A stretch of DNA of 64,000 nucleotides from Chryseobacterium oncorhynchi (GCF_002899895.1 NZ_PPEI02000005.1:124001-188000); one strand, 5' to 3'. Shown: positions 43,877-53,915, counted from the stretch's first letter. The notes: generated by a model not told the origin, from the letters alone. Program-made: numbers and translations.

Positions 43877-46800
43877 TTATGTATTTTTTTTCGAGTATTT
43901 ATTGGCAATCGCCCACTGCCAGAAAAATGAATTTTGTACAAATTTAAATGTTGCTGTATCAGATTCATCATTATTATAGTCCATTACATTATTTGTGGTT
44001 CCTCCTGCAAATGTCAATAAAGCATCTGGTGTTCCTGGTTCCAATCCTGAAAAAGAATGTGATACTCCCTGGCTATGCAGATATTCATGTGCTAATGCAT
44101 AAAAATAAGTTGTTGTATAAGATGATTTATATTTATTATTATAGTTAAACATACAAATTATTCCATCATCTACATATGTGTGACCTAATACTCCATTTTC
44201 AATGGCCATAAGACTAAAATAAAATACAACAACGTCATTTTTAGAGTCAGCAGGAATTTGTGTTTTTAAGAACTCTGCAAATGTTTGATTATCTTGTTTA
44301 TTATTATAATTAATCCTGGTTGCAGTTGGATCTTTAAACTTATTAAATGTAGAATTATTATAGAAAGGTAATTCTTCTGTATGAACTTTTGCGTCAACCA
44401 AAATATTGGATTGTAAAGCAAATTTTTTCATAATCTCTATTTCATTGTCATCATAGGTACCCTTAGCAGTTTCACTTACATCTTTCACTTTTATTATAAG
44501 AACTTTCTTTTCAGTAAGATTCTGGTTAGGAACAATATACATTTTTCCAGCTAGTCTATCATTAGACCAAATACTTATAATACTCAACTGCGTAATTGGA
44601 GCTATATTTTCTAATTCAAAATCTATCCAGTTCATTGAGGACGGTGATGCTGTTGTTCCTGTAGGTAAATCATTTGGTTTAAATTTCACCACTCCTATTT
44701 CTTCATCTATAGACTGTTCGCGTCCCACATTTACCGAATTTAATTTCTCTTTAGAAGTTCTTGCCAAAAGCTCACTTCCTGTCAAACTTCCTAATGTCTT
44801 AATTTTAAAAAGCTTTTGATCAAAGCATAATTTTAAATCTGTTTTTGGACGAGAATTCTTTAATCTTACTTTGAGTCTAAGTTTTATAGACGGATTAGTA
44901 GATCCTTGTCTTGGTATGTTCAACCAACTTGGTGCATAATCCTTATCATAATTACTGCCGGGCTCTGTTTGAGTTGTATCAAATGATGAAAATAGCGGAC
45001 CCTCTTTCAGTTTCCATTTCACTGGAATCACTCTATACATCCCTTTTACATTAACGTATAAATCTTTCCTCGGAATAGCAGTATAAGGACCTTCTCCCGA
45101 AGAATTATAAGAAACCGTTTCAAAGAAATTATTAAATACCTGGCCGTTTAATGGAGATGTAGAAACATCCACCTTAAACTCTTCTGCTACTCTATATCGT
45201 AAACGATTATTTGTAGAATCTATAGTGTCCCCCGGTTTACCTTTTCTTTCACTATCGCCTTTTCTTAACCAATCTAAACCATAGAATACTGATGGTACCC
45301 CTAGTACCGTTTTAACAGTTTGCAAAGGATAATTAAAGTATTGCATCCATCTATTTTGTGGTCTAAAATCTACTGTAATATCAGCAAATTCACTACAAAA
45401 TTCATTTGGAAAATTCGCTGAATACAATTTAGTAAAAAACAACTGATTATCAACAGAGTAAAATACTACGGTTCCAGAATTTACTGTTCTCACTCCGGAT
45501 GAATCATCATAAGATAATACAGCGTTGTATTTAGCAAATTGTAAATGATCACTAGCTCCTGCCACATTAGGCCCAAGTTTTATAAAGATATTGGTAGCAT
45601 CAGCCGGTAGAGAAGCTTTTAAAGTAGTGAGATCCTGCTCTGTTAATCCTAATATAAATACAGGGTGGTTATCAACATTTTCATCTTTTCTAAAAACAAG
45701 TGAGTTAATAGGTGCAGCAGCTCCTTCTTTTATTTCTCCTCTCCATATTTCTGCATTGTCCTGCCCCAATACTTTTTTACAAAAATCTGACGAAGTCCCT
45801 ATAGCCTCTTTTACATATCCTGACGTCATATATTTTGCATCTATTCTCTCAGTAAATGACGCATTGTTTTGGATAGAAGAAGCAACTGGTGCTACAAAAA
45901 ATGTTCTCAATTTTTTATCTGCAGTTGCACTATTTGTTGAATCTATAATAACCTTTGTATTGTATACTCCTAATTCGCTGCCTTTTTTTACCAATAAATT
46001 TCTAAGATGATTTACCCAGCTCAATTTATGACTTCCTATACTAAAATCAGCTTCTTCAAATATAGTATCTAATGTTACAGGCCCAAAAAAACGATCAAGA
46101 TCATAATTATTACTGTCTTGAGTTATATAAACAAGACTTGTATAGATTTTTTTTGTGGTTGTATCTTTTCTAGGTAAAACAATGTCATAAACTGACACCG
46201 AGTCAGATATAATATTAGTATTAATTTTAGGGGTATCCGATTTAAACGTTAGATTACTATACATATTACTTTTGAGACCCTCCCTTATTTGTAAAGCAAT
46301 ATTTATTTTGTTCTCATAGATTATAATAGGCCAACCCTTTGATTTATTTTCTGTAGTAGGAGTCCTTAAGCTTTCTACTACAGCATTTATTCTAATTTCA
46401 TTATTATCATCATCATAAAACTGAATACTTCTATTAAGGTTATTCTTTATATAAAAATATATTTTATCCTTATTGGTAAATTTGCTTATTATATTTGAAT
46501 ATATCTCAGTACTGGTAATAGATTTTCCAGCGTTAGTCATAACACCCGTTTCAACAAGAGAGCCATCATCATAATAAATATCCTTAGCGTGTACTCCATA
46601 GAAAGCTGCGGGGTCAATAAACTTATAAACATTCTCCTTAAAGATTTTTGCTCTGCTAGTTCCGCCTACATTACCTCCAAAAATAAAATTTGCTGTAGGA
46701 GCTTCATTTACTCTTAAAATACATTCCTCTGCTTCCGCAAAATCCTTATCGAAAACAAGTCCTGAATCTGGATTTTCCTGAATAAAATCGCCTTCATCTA

Positions 46801-47356
46801 AAACGATTTCGAAGCCCCCCGCATCTGTTAAAAATTTTCCGAGTTGTTTTCCCCCGTCAATATATAATAAGTTATAACTATCCTTGGGATAAAACATCTT
46901 TAGAATATCTTGTGTAGGCACTCCTGAAACATCAAGACCAAGCTTACTCGCTTTAAAGTCATCTGATGATCCATAAAATTCAACGTAAGTATCCCATGCG
47001 CTGCTAACAAATGGTAATGGACTTGAAGGATTCACTACATCTACTCCTGATACTTTCGTAAAGAAGTCTCTTTTATCAATTCCTCTGTAAACAAAGTACT
47101 TGATTTTAAAACCTAAACCTACATCCTTGGTTGGCTTTAGTAATATATTAATCTTATTAGGATCAGAATTTCCACATTTTGCAAAGAATAAAAGACCATC
47201 AGTAACAGCATAAGCAGGTAAAGTTCCTTTAAATTTTGTAGTAACCTGAAATTTATTATTGTCTACCGGCCCAAAGGCTTTATCAGTGGAAATTTGATTA
47301 AATAATGATAAGTCTGTAAAAAAATAAGAATATGGTTTCTTTGTATTTTCTGACAT
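43877..47356 (-). CDS. Giant protein with C-terminal metzincin-type protease (1159 residues, operon gene 1)
   Basis: This protein has no signal peptide (MSENTKKPYSYFFTDLSLFN) and about 950 residues of unrecognised, mostly beta-rich sequence before the catalytic end. The zinc motif HEYLHSQGVSH (1090-1100) is a perfect HExxHxxGxxH, and NVMDY (about 1123-1127) supplies the Met-turn 25 residues later, as in metzincins such as pappalysin/cytophagalysin-like M43. The catalytic glutamate and three histidines are all present, so the protease could be active. It is the first gene of the giant operon and starts after a 689-base gap. Its target is unknown. Confidence 0.85.
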   Translation of the reverse strand: MSENTKKPYSYFFTDLSLFNQISTDKAFGPVDNNKFQVTTKFKGTLPAYAVTDGLLFFAKCGNSDPNKINILLKPTKDVGLGFKIKYFVYRGIDKRDFFTKVSGVDVVNPSSPLPFVSSAWDTYVEFYGSSDDFKASKLGLDVSGVPTQDILKMFYPKDSYNLLYIDGGKQLGKFLTDAGGFEIVLDEGDFIQENPDSGLVFDKDFAEAEECILRVNEAPTANFIFGGNVGGTSRAKIFKENVYKFIDPAAFYGVHAKDIYYDDGSLVETGVMTNAGKSITSTEIYSNIISKFTNKDKIYFYIKNNLNRSIQFYDDDNNEIRINAVVESLRTPTTENKSKGWPIIIYENKINIALQIREGLKSNMYSNLTFKSDTPKINTNIISDSVSVYDIVLPRKDTTTKKIYTSLVYITQDSNNYDLDRFFGPVTLDTIFEEADFSIGSHKLSWVNHLRNLLVKKGSELGVYNTKVIIDSTNSATADKKLRTFFVAPVASSIQNNASFTERIDAKYMTSGYVKEAIGTSSDFCKKVLGQDNAEIWRGEIKEGAAAPINSLVFRKDENVDNHPVFILGLTEQDLTTLKASLPADATNIFIKLGPNVAGASDHLQFAKYNAVLSYDDSSGVRTVNSGTVVFYSVDNQLFFTKLYSANFPNEFCSEFADITVDFRPQNRWMQYFNYPLQTVKTVLGVPSVFYGLDWLRKGDSERKGKPGDTIDSTNNRLRYRVAEEFKVDVSTSPLNGQVFNNFFETVSYNSSGEGPYTAIPRKDLYVNVKGMYRVIPVKWKLKEGPLFSSFDTTQTEPGSNYDKDYAPSWLNIPRQGSTNPSIKLRLKVRLKNSRPKTDLKLCFDQKLFKIKTLGSLTGSELLARTSKEKLNSVNVGREQSIDEEIGVVKFKPNDLPTGTTASPSSMNWIDFELENIAPITQLSIISIWSNDRLAGKMYIVPNQNLTEKKVLIIKVKDVSETAKGTYDDNEIEIMKKFALQSNILVDAKVHTEELPFYNNSTFNKFKDPTATRINYNNKQDNQTFAEFLKTQIPADSKNDVVVFYFSLMAIENGVLGHTYVDDGIICMFNYNNKYKSSYTTTYFYALAHEYLHSQGVSHSFSGLEPGTPDALLTFAGGTTNNVMDYNNDESDTATFKFVQNSFFWQWAIANKYSKKNT

Positions 47357-47378
47357 TTGTTCTAGACTTTTAAATTAA

Positions 47379-47408
47379 AAAAATTATTTAGATTCAATAA
47401 ATTCCAAA
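47379..47408 (-). promoter_or_regulatory. Candidate promoter of the giant operon
   Basis: Read leftward: TTTG (47408-47405), an 18-base spacer and TAATTTTT (47386-47379), which differs from TAnnTTTG in the last base. It lies 23 bases before the ATG at 47356, a short leader. Weak evidence. Confidence 0.35.
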
Positions 47409-47981
47409 TTTTAGAATTCATTGAAGTGTGTTTTTGTAATAACTTCATTGTGTTATTATCAAAATTTAAATGTAATCTCTGCCAGAAAGACAGGTACATT
47501 GTATGGTTAAAAATTTGGTGTTTGTGTGTTGTTTCATATTTTTGTTTGTGTAATTGGTTACATAAAATACATTGCCATTGTAATGTGAATAGGATCACTT
47601 ATCATCGTCAATGTGATTTTAAAAATTGGTTAATTAATGTGATGGTACGTTTTAGAATTTGTGATTTCTTCTTCTTGATGAAGCAATCGAGTGTTTGAAA
47701 AAATGTGGTCATAATTGTTGTATTTTTATTACAATACAAAAGTATTTGTGACCAACGTCAAAACTCGTCGTGTTATAATTTATGGTGTAAAAAAATTATA
47801 ATTATCAAAACATAAGTACATACTATCAACCAATATTCAACTCTAGAATAAAAATTTTTCACCAGTATATATTGCTGTATTTTTTTGAATTAGAGGGATT
47901 CTAGCCATTGTTCCCAATTAAAAATTGTTCTACATGTCTTTTAAATTACAGCTATCATATCAAAGTATACAACAACAAAAA

Positions 47982-48005
47982 GGGTCAACTCCGAAGAATT
48001 GACCC
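47982..48005 (-). terminator. Terminator of the efflux operon
   Basis: A seven-base-pair stem (GGGTCAA, 47982-47988, with TTGACCC, 47999-48005) and ten-base loop. Read leftward it is followed by TTTTTGTTGTTG. It lies 40 bases after the stop of the outer-membrane factor gene. Confidence 0.75.
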
Positions 48006-48045
48006 CAAAACATTAACTGTTTATTGACTGAATTATGATATTTCT

Positions 48046-49503
48046 TTATTTCCAGCCGCCACCCAGGCTCTTATAAATATCCACCACAGTACTTAGCTGC
48101 TTTTGTTTGGCTTCTATAAGTTCCATTTTGGCATCCAATGCATCTCTTTGGTTCAAAAGAACTTCAAGATAATCTGCTCTGGAGTTTCTGAATAATTGAT
48201 TAGCAATATCAATAGACTGATCCAGGGCTTTTGTTTCCTGAGATTTCAATTGATAGTACTGATCTATATTTTTGATCTTCGACATTAGATTGGCTACATC
48301 CAGATAAGCATTCAGAATAGTTTTATCATATTCGTACAATGCTTGTATCTGTTTTGCATCTGCAGTCTGAAAGTTGGCTTTAATAGCACTTTTATTAATA
48401 AGCGGTCCTGCCAGTTCGCCAACCAGATTATAGGCTATAGACTCAGGCATTTTTACTAAATAAGATGGCTTGAATGCTTCCAATCCTAGTGTTGCGGAGA
48501 TTTCCAGAGAAGGATAAAATTCTTTTCTCGCTGCTTCCACATCCAGTTTTGAAGATTTTAATTCCAATTCTGCCTCTTTAATATCAGGACGATTGGCCAA
48601 TAATTGTGACGGAATCCCGGTATATACAGTCGGAGGAATGGTAGACATAAAGTTCTCCTTTGTTCTAATAATCGGCTGTGGATATCTTCCCAATAAAGCA
48701 TTGATCTCGTTCTCCTTTTCCGTAATCTCCTGACGAATGGTATATTCTGAAGCTTTAGACTTGGCCAGTTCTGCTTCAAATTTCTTCACCGCCAGTTCCG
48801 TTGCAGCTGCAGCCTCTTTCTGAATCTTAGAAATCTCTAAAGCTCTTTGCTGAAGCTTAATATATTGCTGTATGATATCTAATTGATTATCTAGAGCCAA
48901 TAATTCATAATAATTATCTGCAACTTCCTCAATAAGATTAGACAACACGAAGTTTTTACCTTCTACCGTAGAAAGATAATGAGCAACCGCTGATTCTTTT
49001 TCTGTTCTCAGTTTCTTCCAGATATCAACTTCCCAATTGGCCATTAATCCGCCTCCAAAATTACCTAGTGGGTCTGGCATTTCTCTTCCTGGCTCTATCT
49101 GTGTAGTTGCATCTCCGGCTCCTTCACTGGTGTAGCGTCCGGCTTTTTTCACCCCGGCTCCTATCCCTGCTGAAACAGTTGGGCTTAATCGGCCCTTTTT
49201 AGCTAAAACACCACTCTTGGCAATTTCAATTTCCTGAAGAGTAATAAGCAGCTCCTGATTGTTCTTTAAAGCCGTTTCAATAAGGCTTACCAGATTTGGA
49301 TCGGTAAAAAACTGTCTCCATGGAGTTGTTCCACTGTTATTATTAGCATCCTGCTGCTCTTCCTGATTGAAGTTTTGAGGTATATTGGTCTTAACTTCAT
49401 CTTTTATGACTGTCGCCATTGGAGCCTTACAACTTGCTAAAACAAGAGATAAGGCAATGGCAGCTATTATATTTTTAGTCTTCGAATTTTCCATCATGTT
49501 CAT
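48046..49503 (-). CDS. Outer-membrane efflux lipoprotein (TolC/NodT-like)
   Basis: This 485-residue protein is the outer-membrane channel of the tripartite pump. Its signal ends in a lipobox (IALSLVLASC, cysteine about residue 25), and Met3 or Met4 are alternative starts. Two OEP repeats make up the mature protein, with long helices (ALEISKIQKEAAAATELAVK) and the family motif LLANRPDIKEAELELKSSKL near residue 307. The N-terminal part starts TPWRQFFTDPNLVSLIETAL. Its start overlaps the end of the RND permease gene by 29 bases, so they are translated from the same message. Confidence 0.93.
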   Translation of the reverse strand: MNMMENSKTKNIIAAIALSLVLASCKAPMATVIKDEVKTNIPQNFNQEEQQDANNNSGTTPWRQFFTDPNLVSLIETALKNNQELLITLQEIEIAKSGVLAKKGRLSPTVSAGIGAGVKKAGRYTSEGAGDATTQIEPGREMPDPLGNFGGGLMANWEVDIWKKLRTEKESAVAHYLSTVEGKNFVLSNLIEEVADNYYELLALDNQLDIIQQYIKLQQRALEISKIQKEAAAATELAVKKFEAELAKSKASEYTIRQEITEKENEINALLGRYPQPIIRTKENFMSTIPPTVYTGIPSQLLANRPDIKEAELELKSSKLDVEAARKEFYPSLEISATLGLEAFKPSYLVKMPESIAYNLVGELAGPLINKSAIKANFQTADAKQIQALYEYDKTILNAYLDVANLMSKIKNIDQYYQLKSQETKALDQSIDIANQLFRNSRADYLEVLLNQRDALDAKMELIEAKQKQLSTVVDIYKSLGGGWK

Positions 49504-52500
49504 AAGGTTCAGTTTGTTCTGTTAAAGGATTTTCCTCTTCATATTTTGCCAGTCTCGACTTTTCAGCAATGGTTCCAAAGATGTAATACAATCCTGGAAT
49601 AATCATCAGCCCGAAAACAGTACCTATCAACATCCCTCCAGCTGCTGCTGTACCAATGGTTCTGTTACCCACAGCTCCGGGACCTGTTGCAATAACCAAA
49701 GGAATCAATCCTGCAACAAAGGCAAAGGAAGTCATCAAAATAGGACGAAAACGAATGGCAGCTCCTTCTATAGCCGCTTTTGCAACCGGAATTCCCTCTT
49801 CTGCTTTTTTCTGTACGGCAAATTCTACAATCAATACGGCATTTTTACCTAAAAGTCCTATAAGCATTACCATAGCCACTTGTGCATAGATATTATTCTC
49901 CAGTCCTAGAAGCTTCAAGCATAAAAATGCTCCGAAAATACCAGTAGGCAAAGATAAAATCACCGGTAATGGAAGAATAAAACTCTCATACTGTGCAGAA
50001 AGGATTAGATATACAAACCCTAAACATACCAGGAAGATAAATACGGCTTCGTTTCCACGGCTTACTTCATCTTTTGAAATACCTGCCCAGTCAATTCCAA
50101 ATCCTCTTGGAAGTGTTTTATCTGCAACTTCCTTAATGGCTTGAATTGCCTGACCACTACTATATCCCGGCGCCGGAGTTCCACTCACCTCTGCCGAGTT
50201 ATACATATTATGCCTTGTGATTTCTGATAAACCATATACTTTTTCAAGATGCATAAAGTCCGAATAAGGTACCATTTGATCCTTATCATTTTTAACATAT
50301 AATTTTAAAAGATCAGTAGGTAACGCACGATACTGTGGACCTGCCTGAACAATTACCTTGTATGGCCTGTCGAAACGGATAAAGCTGGTCTCATAGTTGG
50401 AACCTATCAATGTTGATAAATTATCCATCGCTTTTGCAATTGTTACTCCTTTTTGTTCTGCAAGATCATTATCTATCTTAAGCATATATTGTGGAAAACT
50501 GGCTGAATAAAATGTAAATGCAGATCCTAGCTCCGGACGTTTCTTCAATTCTTTAACAAAATCATTACTTACCTGTTCCATCTTATGATAGTCACCACTT
50601 CCTGCTTTATCCAATAAACGTAATTCAAACCCTCCGGCAGCACCATATCCAGGAATGGATGGCGGTTGGAAAAATTCAATATTGGCTCCCGGAATATTTT
50701 TAGCTTTTTCTTCCAGTTTTTCAATGATCTCCGCTGCAGACTCTTTACGTTCTTCCCAACTTTTAAGGTTAATTAAACAAGTTCCTGAGTTAGATCCGGT
50801 ACCCTCAGTCAGGATCTCATATCCTGCCAGTGAAGAAACCGACTGTACCCCATCTATGTCTTCAGATTCTCTTAAAAGCTCCTTAGCAATTTGATTGGTT
50901 CTTTCCAAAGTAGATCCCGGAGGTGTCTGAATAATTGCATAAATCATTCCCTGATCTTCTGCCGGAATAAATCCTGAAGGAAGGGAGTTACTAAGGAAAT
51001 AAGTACATGCACAAAATGCCAATAACAATGGTAACGTAATCGTTTTTTTCGTAACCGTTTTATTAAGCATTTTCTCATATTTTCCGGCACCTTTTGTAAA
51101 TAGGTTATTGAATTTATCAAGGAAAATACTTATCGGTGTTTTCTTCTTTGCTTTCCCATGATTATTTCTCAGGATTAAAGCACATAATGCTGGTGTAAGC
51201 GTAAGGGCTACAACTCCTGATAAGATAATGGAGGAAGCCATCGTAATAGAAAACTGACGGTAAAATACCCCCACTGGCCCGGACATGAATGCAATCGGGA
51301 TAAATACAGATGCCATTACCAACGTAATTGCAATAATTGCCCCACTGATCTCGTGCATTGCTTCTTCCGTGGCCTTTAATGGAGAGAGATGTTTTTCCTC
51401 CATCTTGGCATGAACTGCTTCTATGACAACAATAGCATCATCTACAACTACCCCAATCGCCATTACCAAGGCGAAGAGTGAAATCATATTTAGCGTAATT
51501 CCGAAAGCTGACATTATCGCAAAGGTTCCTACTAATGACACAGGAACAGCCAGCGCCGGAATTAATGTAGAACGCCAGTCTCCAAGAAAAAGAAATACAA
51601 CAATTGCCACCAATATAAAGGCTTCAAATAAAGTATGTATAACTTTTTCCATTGAGGCATCCAGGAATCTGGAAACATCATAACTGATATCATAATGCAT
51701 TCCTTTTGGAAAATTATTTTTTTCCAGCTCTGCCATTAAAGTTTTTACATTTTTAATAACGTCACTCGCATTGGATCCGTAAGATTGTTTTACAGTAATT
51801 GCCGCTGAAGGTTTTCCATTCAAAGTAGAATAAATATCATACATTGAACTTCCAAATTCAATATCAGCAACATCTTTCAAACGTATAGATTCACCATCAG
51901 GCTTTGCCCTTAGAATGATGTTTCCATAATCTTTTTCATTATTAAAACGACCTGGATATTTTAGTACATATTCAAAAGACTGCGAACGTTTTCCTGAACT
52001 TTCTCCTGTTTTACCCGGAGATGCTTCCAAACTTTGTTCATTCAGGGACTCCATTACTTCATCAGCTGAAATATTGTAGGCAGTCAGTCTGTCCGGCTTA
52101 AGCCAGATACGCATTGCATATTCACGGGTTCCAAGGATATCAGCAAAACCTACTCCACCTACCCTTCTCAATTCGGACATCACATTGATATCTGCATAAT
52201 TGAACAGGAATTTCTGATCCGCTTTAGGATCATCACTGTACAGGTTAATGTACATCAACATATTCGGCTCTTCACGGGTAATTTTTACTCCTTCACGAAC
52301 TACCAGAGGTGGTAACTTATTCACTACTGAAGATACTCGGTTTTGAACATTTACGGCAGCAACATTGGGATCTGTTCCCAAGTCAAATACTACCTGAATA
52401 GAAGCTTCTCCATCGTTACCGGCATCAGAGGTCATGTACTTCATGCCCGGAACACCGTTTAGCCCTCTTTCTAATGGAATAACAACAGATTTAATCAATA

Positions 52501-52666
52501 ACTCGTTGTTAGCTCCAGGGTATTCTGCGGTGATGTTTACCTTAGGTGGAGAAATGGATGGGAACTGCGTCACTGGAAGTTTTACCAATGACAAGATCCC
52601 TAAAAACACAATAATCAATGAGATTACAATAGACAGAACAGGTCTGCGGATGAATTTCTTAAACAT
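49475..52666 (-). CDS. RND multidrug efflux permease (HAE1/AcrB-like)
   Basis: This 1063-residue inner-membrane proton antiporter exports toxic compounds through the TolC-like partner. Twelve helices surround two large periplasmic loops. The proton-relay residues are conserved: the Asp pair in MAIGVVVDDAIVVIEA (helix 4, about 398-413), Lys in GLLGKNAVLIVEF (helix 10) and the Arg/Thr of RFRPILMTSFAF (helix 11). The N-terminus FIRRPVLSIVISLIIVFLG and the porter-domain sequence PVTQFPSISPPKVNITAEYP are typical of HAE1. The gene follows the fusion-protein gene with 21 bases between. Confidence 0.96.
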   Translation of the reverse strand: MFKKFIRRPVLSIVISLIIVFLGILSLVKLPVTQFPSISPPKVNITAEYPGANNELLIKSVVIPLERGLNGVPGMKYMTSDAGNDGEASIQVVFDLGTDPNVAAVNVQNRVSSVVNKLPPLVVREGVKITREEPNMLMYINLYSDDPKADQKFLFNYADINVMSELRRVGGVGFADILGTREYAMRIWLKPDRLTAYNISADEVMESLNEQSLEASPGKTGESSGKRSQSFEYVLKYPGRFNNEKDYGNIILRAKPDGESIRLKDVADIEFGSSMYDIYSTLNGKPSAAITVKQSYGSNASDVIKNVKTLMAELEKNNFPKGMHYDISYDVSRFLDASMEKVIHTLFEAFILVAIVVFLFLGDWRSTLIPALAVPVSLVGTFAIMSAFGITLNMISLFALVMAIGVVVDDAIVVIEAVHAKMEEKHLSPLKATEEAMHEISGAIIAITLVMASVFIPIAFMSGPVGVFYRQFSITMASSIILSGVVALTLTPALCALILRNNHGKAKKKTPISIFLDKFNNLFTKGAGKYEKMLNKTVTKKTITLPLLLAFCACTYFLSNSLPSGFIPAEDQGMIYAIIQTPPGSTLERTNQIAKELLRESEDIDGVQSVSSLAGYEILTEGTGSNSGTCLINLKSWEERKESAAEIIEKLEEKAKNIPGANIEFFQPPSIPGYGAAGGFELRLLDKAGSGDYHKMEQVSNDFVKELKKRPELGSAFTFYSASFPQYMLKIDNDLAEQKGVTIAKAMDNLSTLIGSNYETSFIRFDRPYKVIVQAGPQYRALPTDLLKLYVKNDKDQMVPYSDFMHLEKVYGLSEITRHNMYNSAEVSGTPAPGYSSGQAIQAIKEVADKTLPRGFGIDWAGISKDEVSRGNEAVFIFLVCLGFVYLILSAQYESFILPLPVILSLPTGIFGAFLCLKLLGLENNIYAQVAMVMLIGLLGKNAVLIVEFAVQKKAEEGIPVAKAAIEGAAIRFRPILMTSFAFVAGLIPLVIATGPGAVGNRTIGTAAAGGMLIGTVFGLMIIPGLYYIFGTIAEKSRLAKYEEENPLTEQTEPYEHDGKFED

Positions 52667-52687
52667 ACTACTTCACTTTAGAGACCA

Positions 52688-53773
52688 TTACTCTGCTTTT
52701 AATTTCAATGATTGAAGAACCTTTTTAGGATCTTGGAATTTTGTTTTCACTTTCTGATCATCCTTCACTTTCTGAACTCCCTCCAAAAGAATTTGATCTC
52801 CTTTTGAAATACCTGAGCTTACTACATACAAATCCTGAAGTTCATAGCCAATTTTTATATTTCGGGATTTAGCTACTCCGTTTTTGTCGATCACAAATAC
52901 ATATTTCTGATCCTGAATTTCATAAGTTGCCTTCTGCGGAATAATTAATGCATTGTGAACTGGCATTGTCATTTGAATTTTTCCGGTTTCACCATTTCTC
53001 AATAATTTATCTGGATTAGGAAACTTTGCACGGAAAGCAATATTTCCTGTTTCATTATCAAACTCTCCTTCAATAGTCTGGATCTCTCCTTTTTGCGAAT
53101 AAGTTTCTCCATTAGCTGTAATTAAGGAAACCTGATTGCTTCCTCTGTCTGCTGCATGAGTTTGATAACTTAAATATTCAGGTTCAGACACATTAAAATA
53201 CGTATAGATACTTGTATTATCCGATAATGAAGTTAAAAGATCACCTTCATCTACCAGGCTTCCAAGCTTTAAAGGAATTCTATTGATAATTCCTGAGAAC
53301 GGAGCTTTGATGTCTGTAAAAGAGAGGTGAATTTGTGCCAGTTTCATCTCTGCATTGGCTGCATCCAGTTTAGCTTTTGCCATTGCCTTTTCATTTTTAG
53401 AAACAATGTTGTTTCCTGCTAATGTACTTGCATTTTTCAGTTCAATGGAGGCTTGTTCTACTTCAGCTTTAGCCTTTAGCAGCTCGGCCTGATACAGTTT
53501 CGGCATAATGCGGAATAAGGTCTGCCCAGCTTGAACATACTGCCCTTCATCTACAAAAATTTTCTCAAGGAACCCTTTTTCCTGTGCCCGAACCTCAATG
53601 TTCTTTACAGATTGGATCTGAGCTACATATTCTTTGTTAATCACAGTATCCATCACTACCGGCGAAGTTACCGGATAGGTTGTTACTTCTTCTTTTTCTT
53701 CCTTTTTCTTGTTGCAACTAACAGCAAGTAACAGGATACTCAGTGCAATGCCTGAGGTAACTCTTTTTATCAT
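52688..53773 (-). CDS. Periplasmic adaptor (membrane fusion) lipoprotein of the RND pump
   Basis: This 361-residue AcrA-like protein links the permease to the outer-membrane channel. Its signal ends in a lipobox (ILLLAVSCNKKK, cysteine about 20). The mature part shows the lipoyl halves (VRAQEKGFLEKIFVDEGQYV and IKAPFSGIINRIPLKLGSLV), a helical hairpin (LLKAKAEVEQASIELKNAST) and the beta-barrel and membrane-proximal domains. It is the first gene of the pump operon, with no regulator beside it; a candidate promoter lies at 53864-53890. Confidence 0.94.
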   Translation of the reverse strand: MIKRVTSGIALSILLLAVSCNKKKEEKEEVTTYPVTSPVVMDTVINKEYVAQIQSVKNIEVRAQEKGFLEKIFVDEGQYVQAGQTLFRIMPKLYQAELLKAKAEVEQASIELKNASTLAGNNIVSKNEKAMAKAKLDAANAEMKLAQIHLSFTDIKAPFSGIINRIPLKLGSLVDEGDLLTSLSDNTSIYTYFNVSEPEYLSYQTHAADRGSNQVSLITANGETYSQKGEIQTIEGEFDNETGNIAFRAKFPNPDKLLRNGETGKIQMTMPVHNALIIPQKATYEIQDQKYVFVIDKNGVAKSRNIKIGYELQDLYVVSSGISKGDQILLEGVQKVKDDQKVKTKFQDPKKVLQSLKLKAE

Positions 53774-53863
53774 AATTCTAGAGTTTGTATAAATCGTTAA
53801 TGTTTTGAAATAGAAATGGTAATAAGAGATGAAACGATGTGATGATTACCTGCAAACACAACG

Positions 53864-53890
53864 CAAAGCTATCCCACCTGTAATCAGGCA
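53864..53890 (-). promoter_or_regulatory. Candidate promoter and operator of the efflux operon
   Basis: Read leftward, TAGCTTTG (53871-53864) matches TAnnTTTG, with a weak CTG 17 bases upstream. The inverted repeat CCTG-N4-CAGG (53877-53888) lies inside the spacer, the usual place of a repressor site. The leader would be about 85 bases. Confidence 0.4.
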
Positions 53891-53915
53891 GAAAGTAAAT
53901 GGAAAAAATGAAATT

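Larger units (their letters stand above)
47357..48045. other. 689-base gap before the giant operon
   Basis: No convincing gene is seen. It holds a possible leftward promoter for the giant operon (47379-47408), a small hairpin (TAATAAC 47437-47443 with GTTATTA 47452-47458) and the terminator of the efflux operon (47982-48005). The middle is A/T-rich. Short frames on both strands lack coding character. Confidence 0.6.

Noticed and set aside
31465-47356. Contractile injection system or Tc toxin
   Set aside because: No sheath, tube, baseplate, ATPase or Rhs-type repeat was seen in any of the four proteins.
47362-47698. Short frames on both strands upstream of the giant operon
   Set aside because: Overlap each other, are Cys/His/Phe-rich in a way typical of A/T-rich noncoding sequence, and one covers the candidate promoter.
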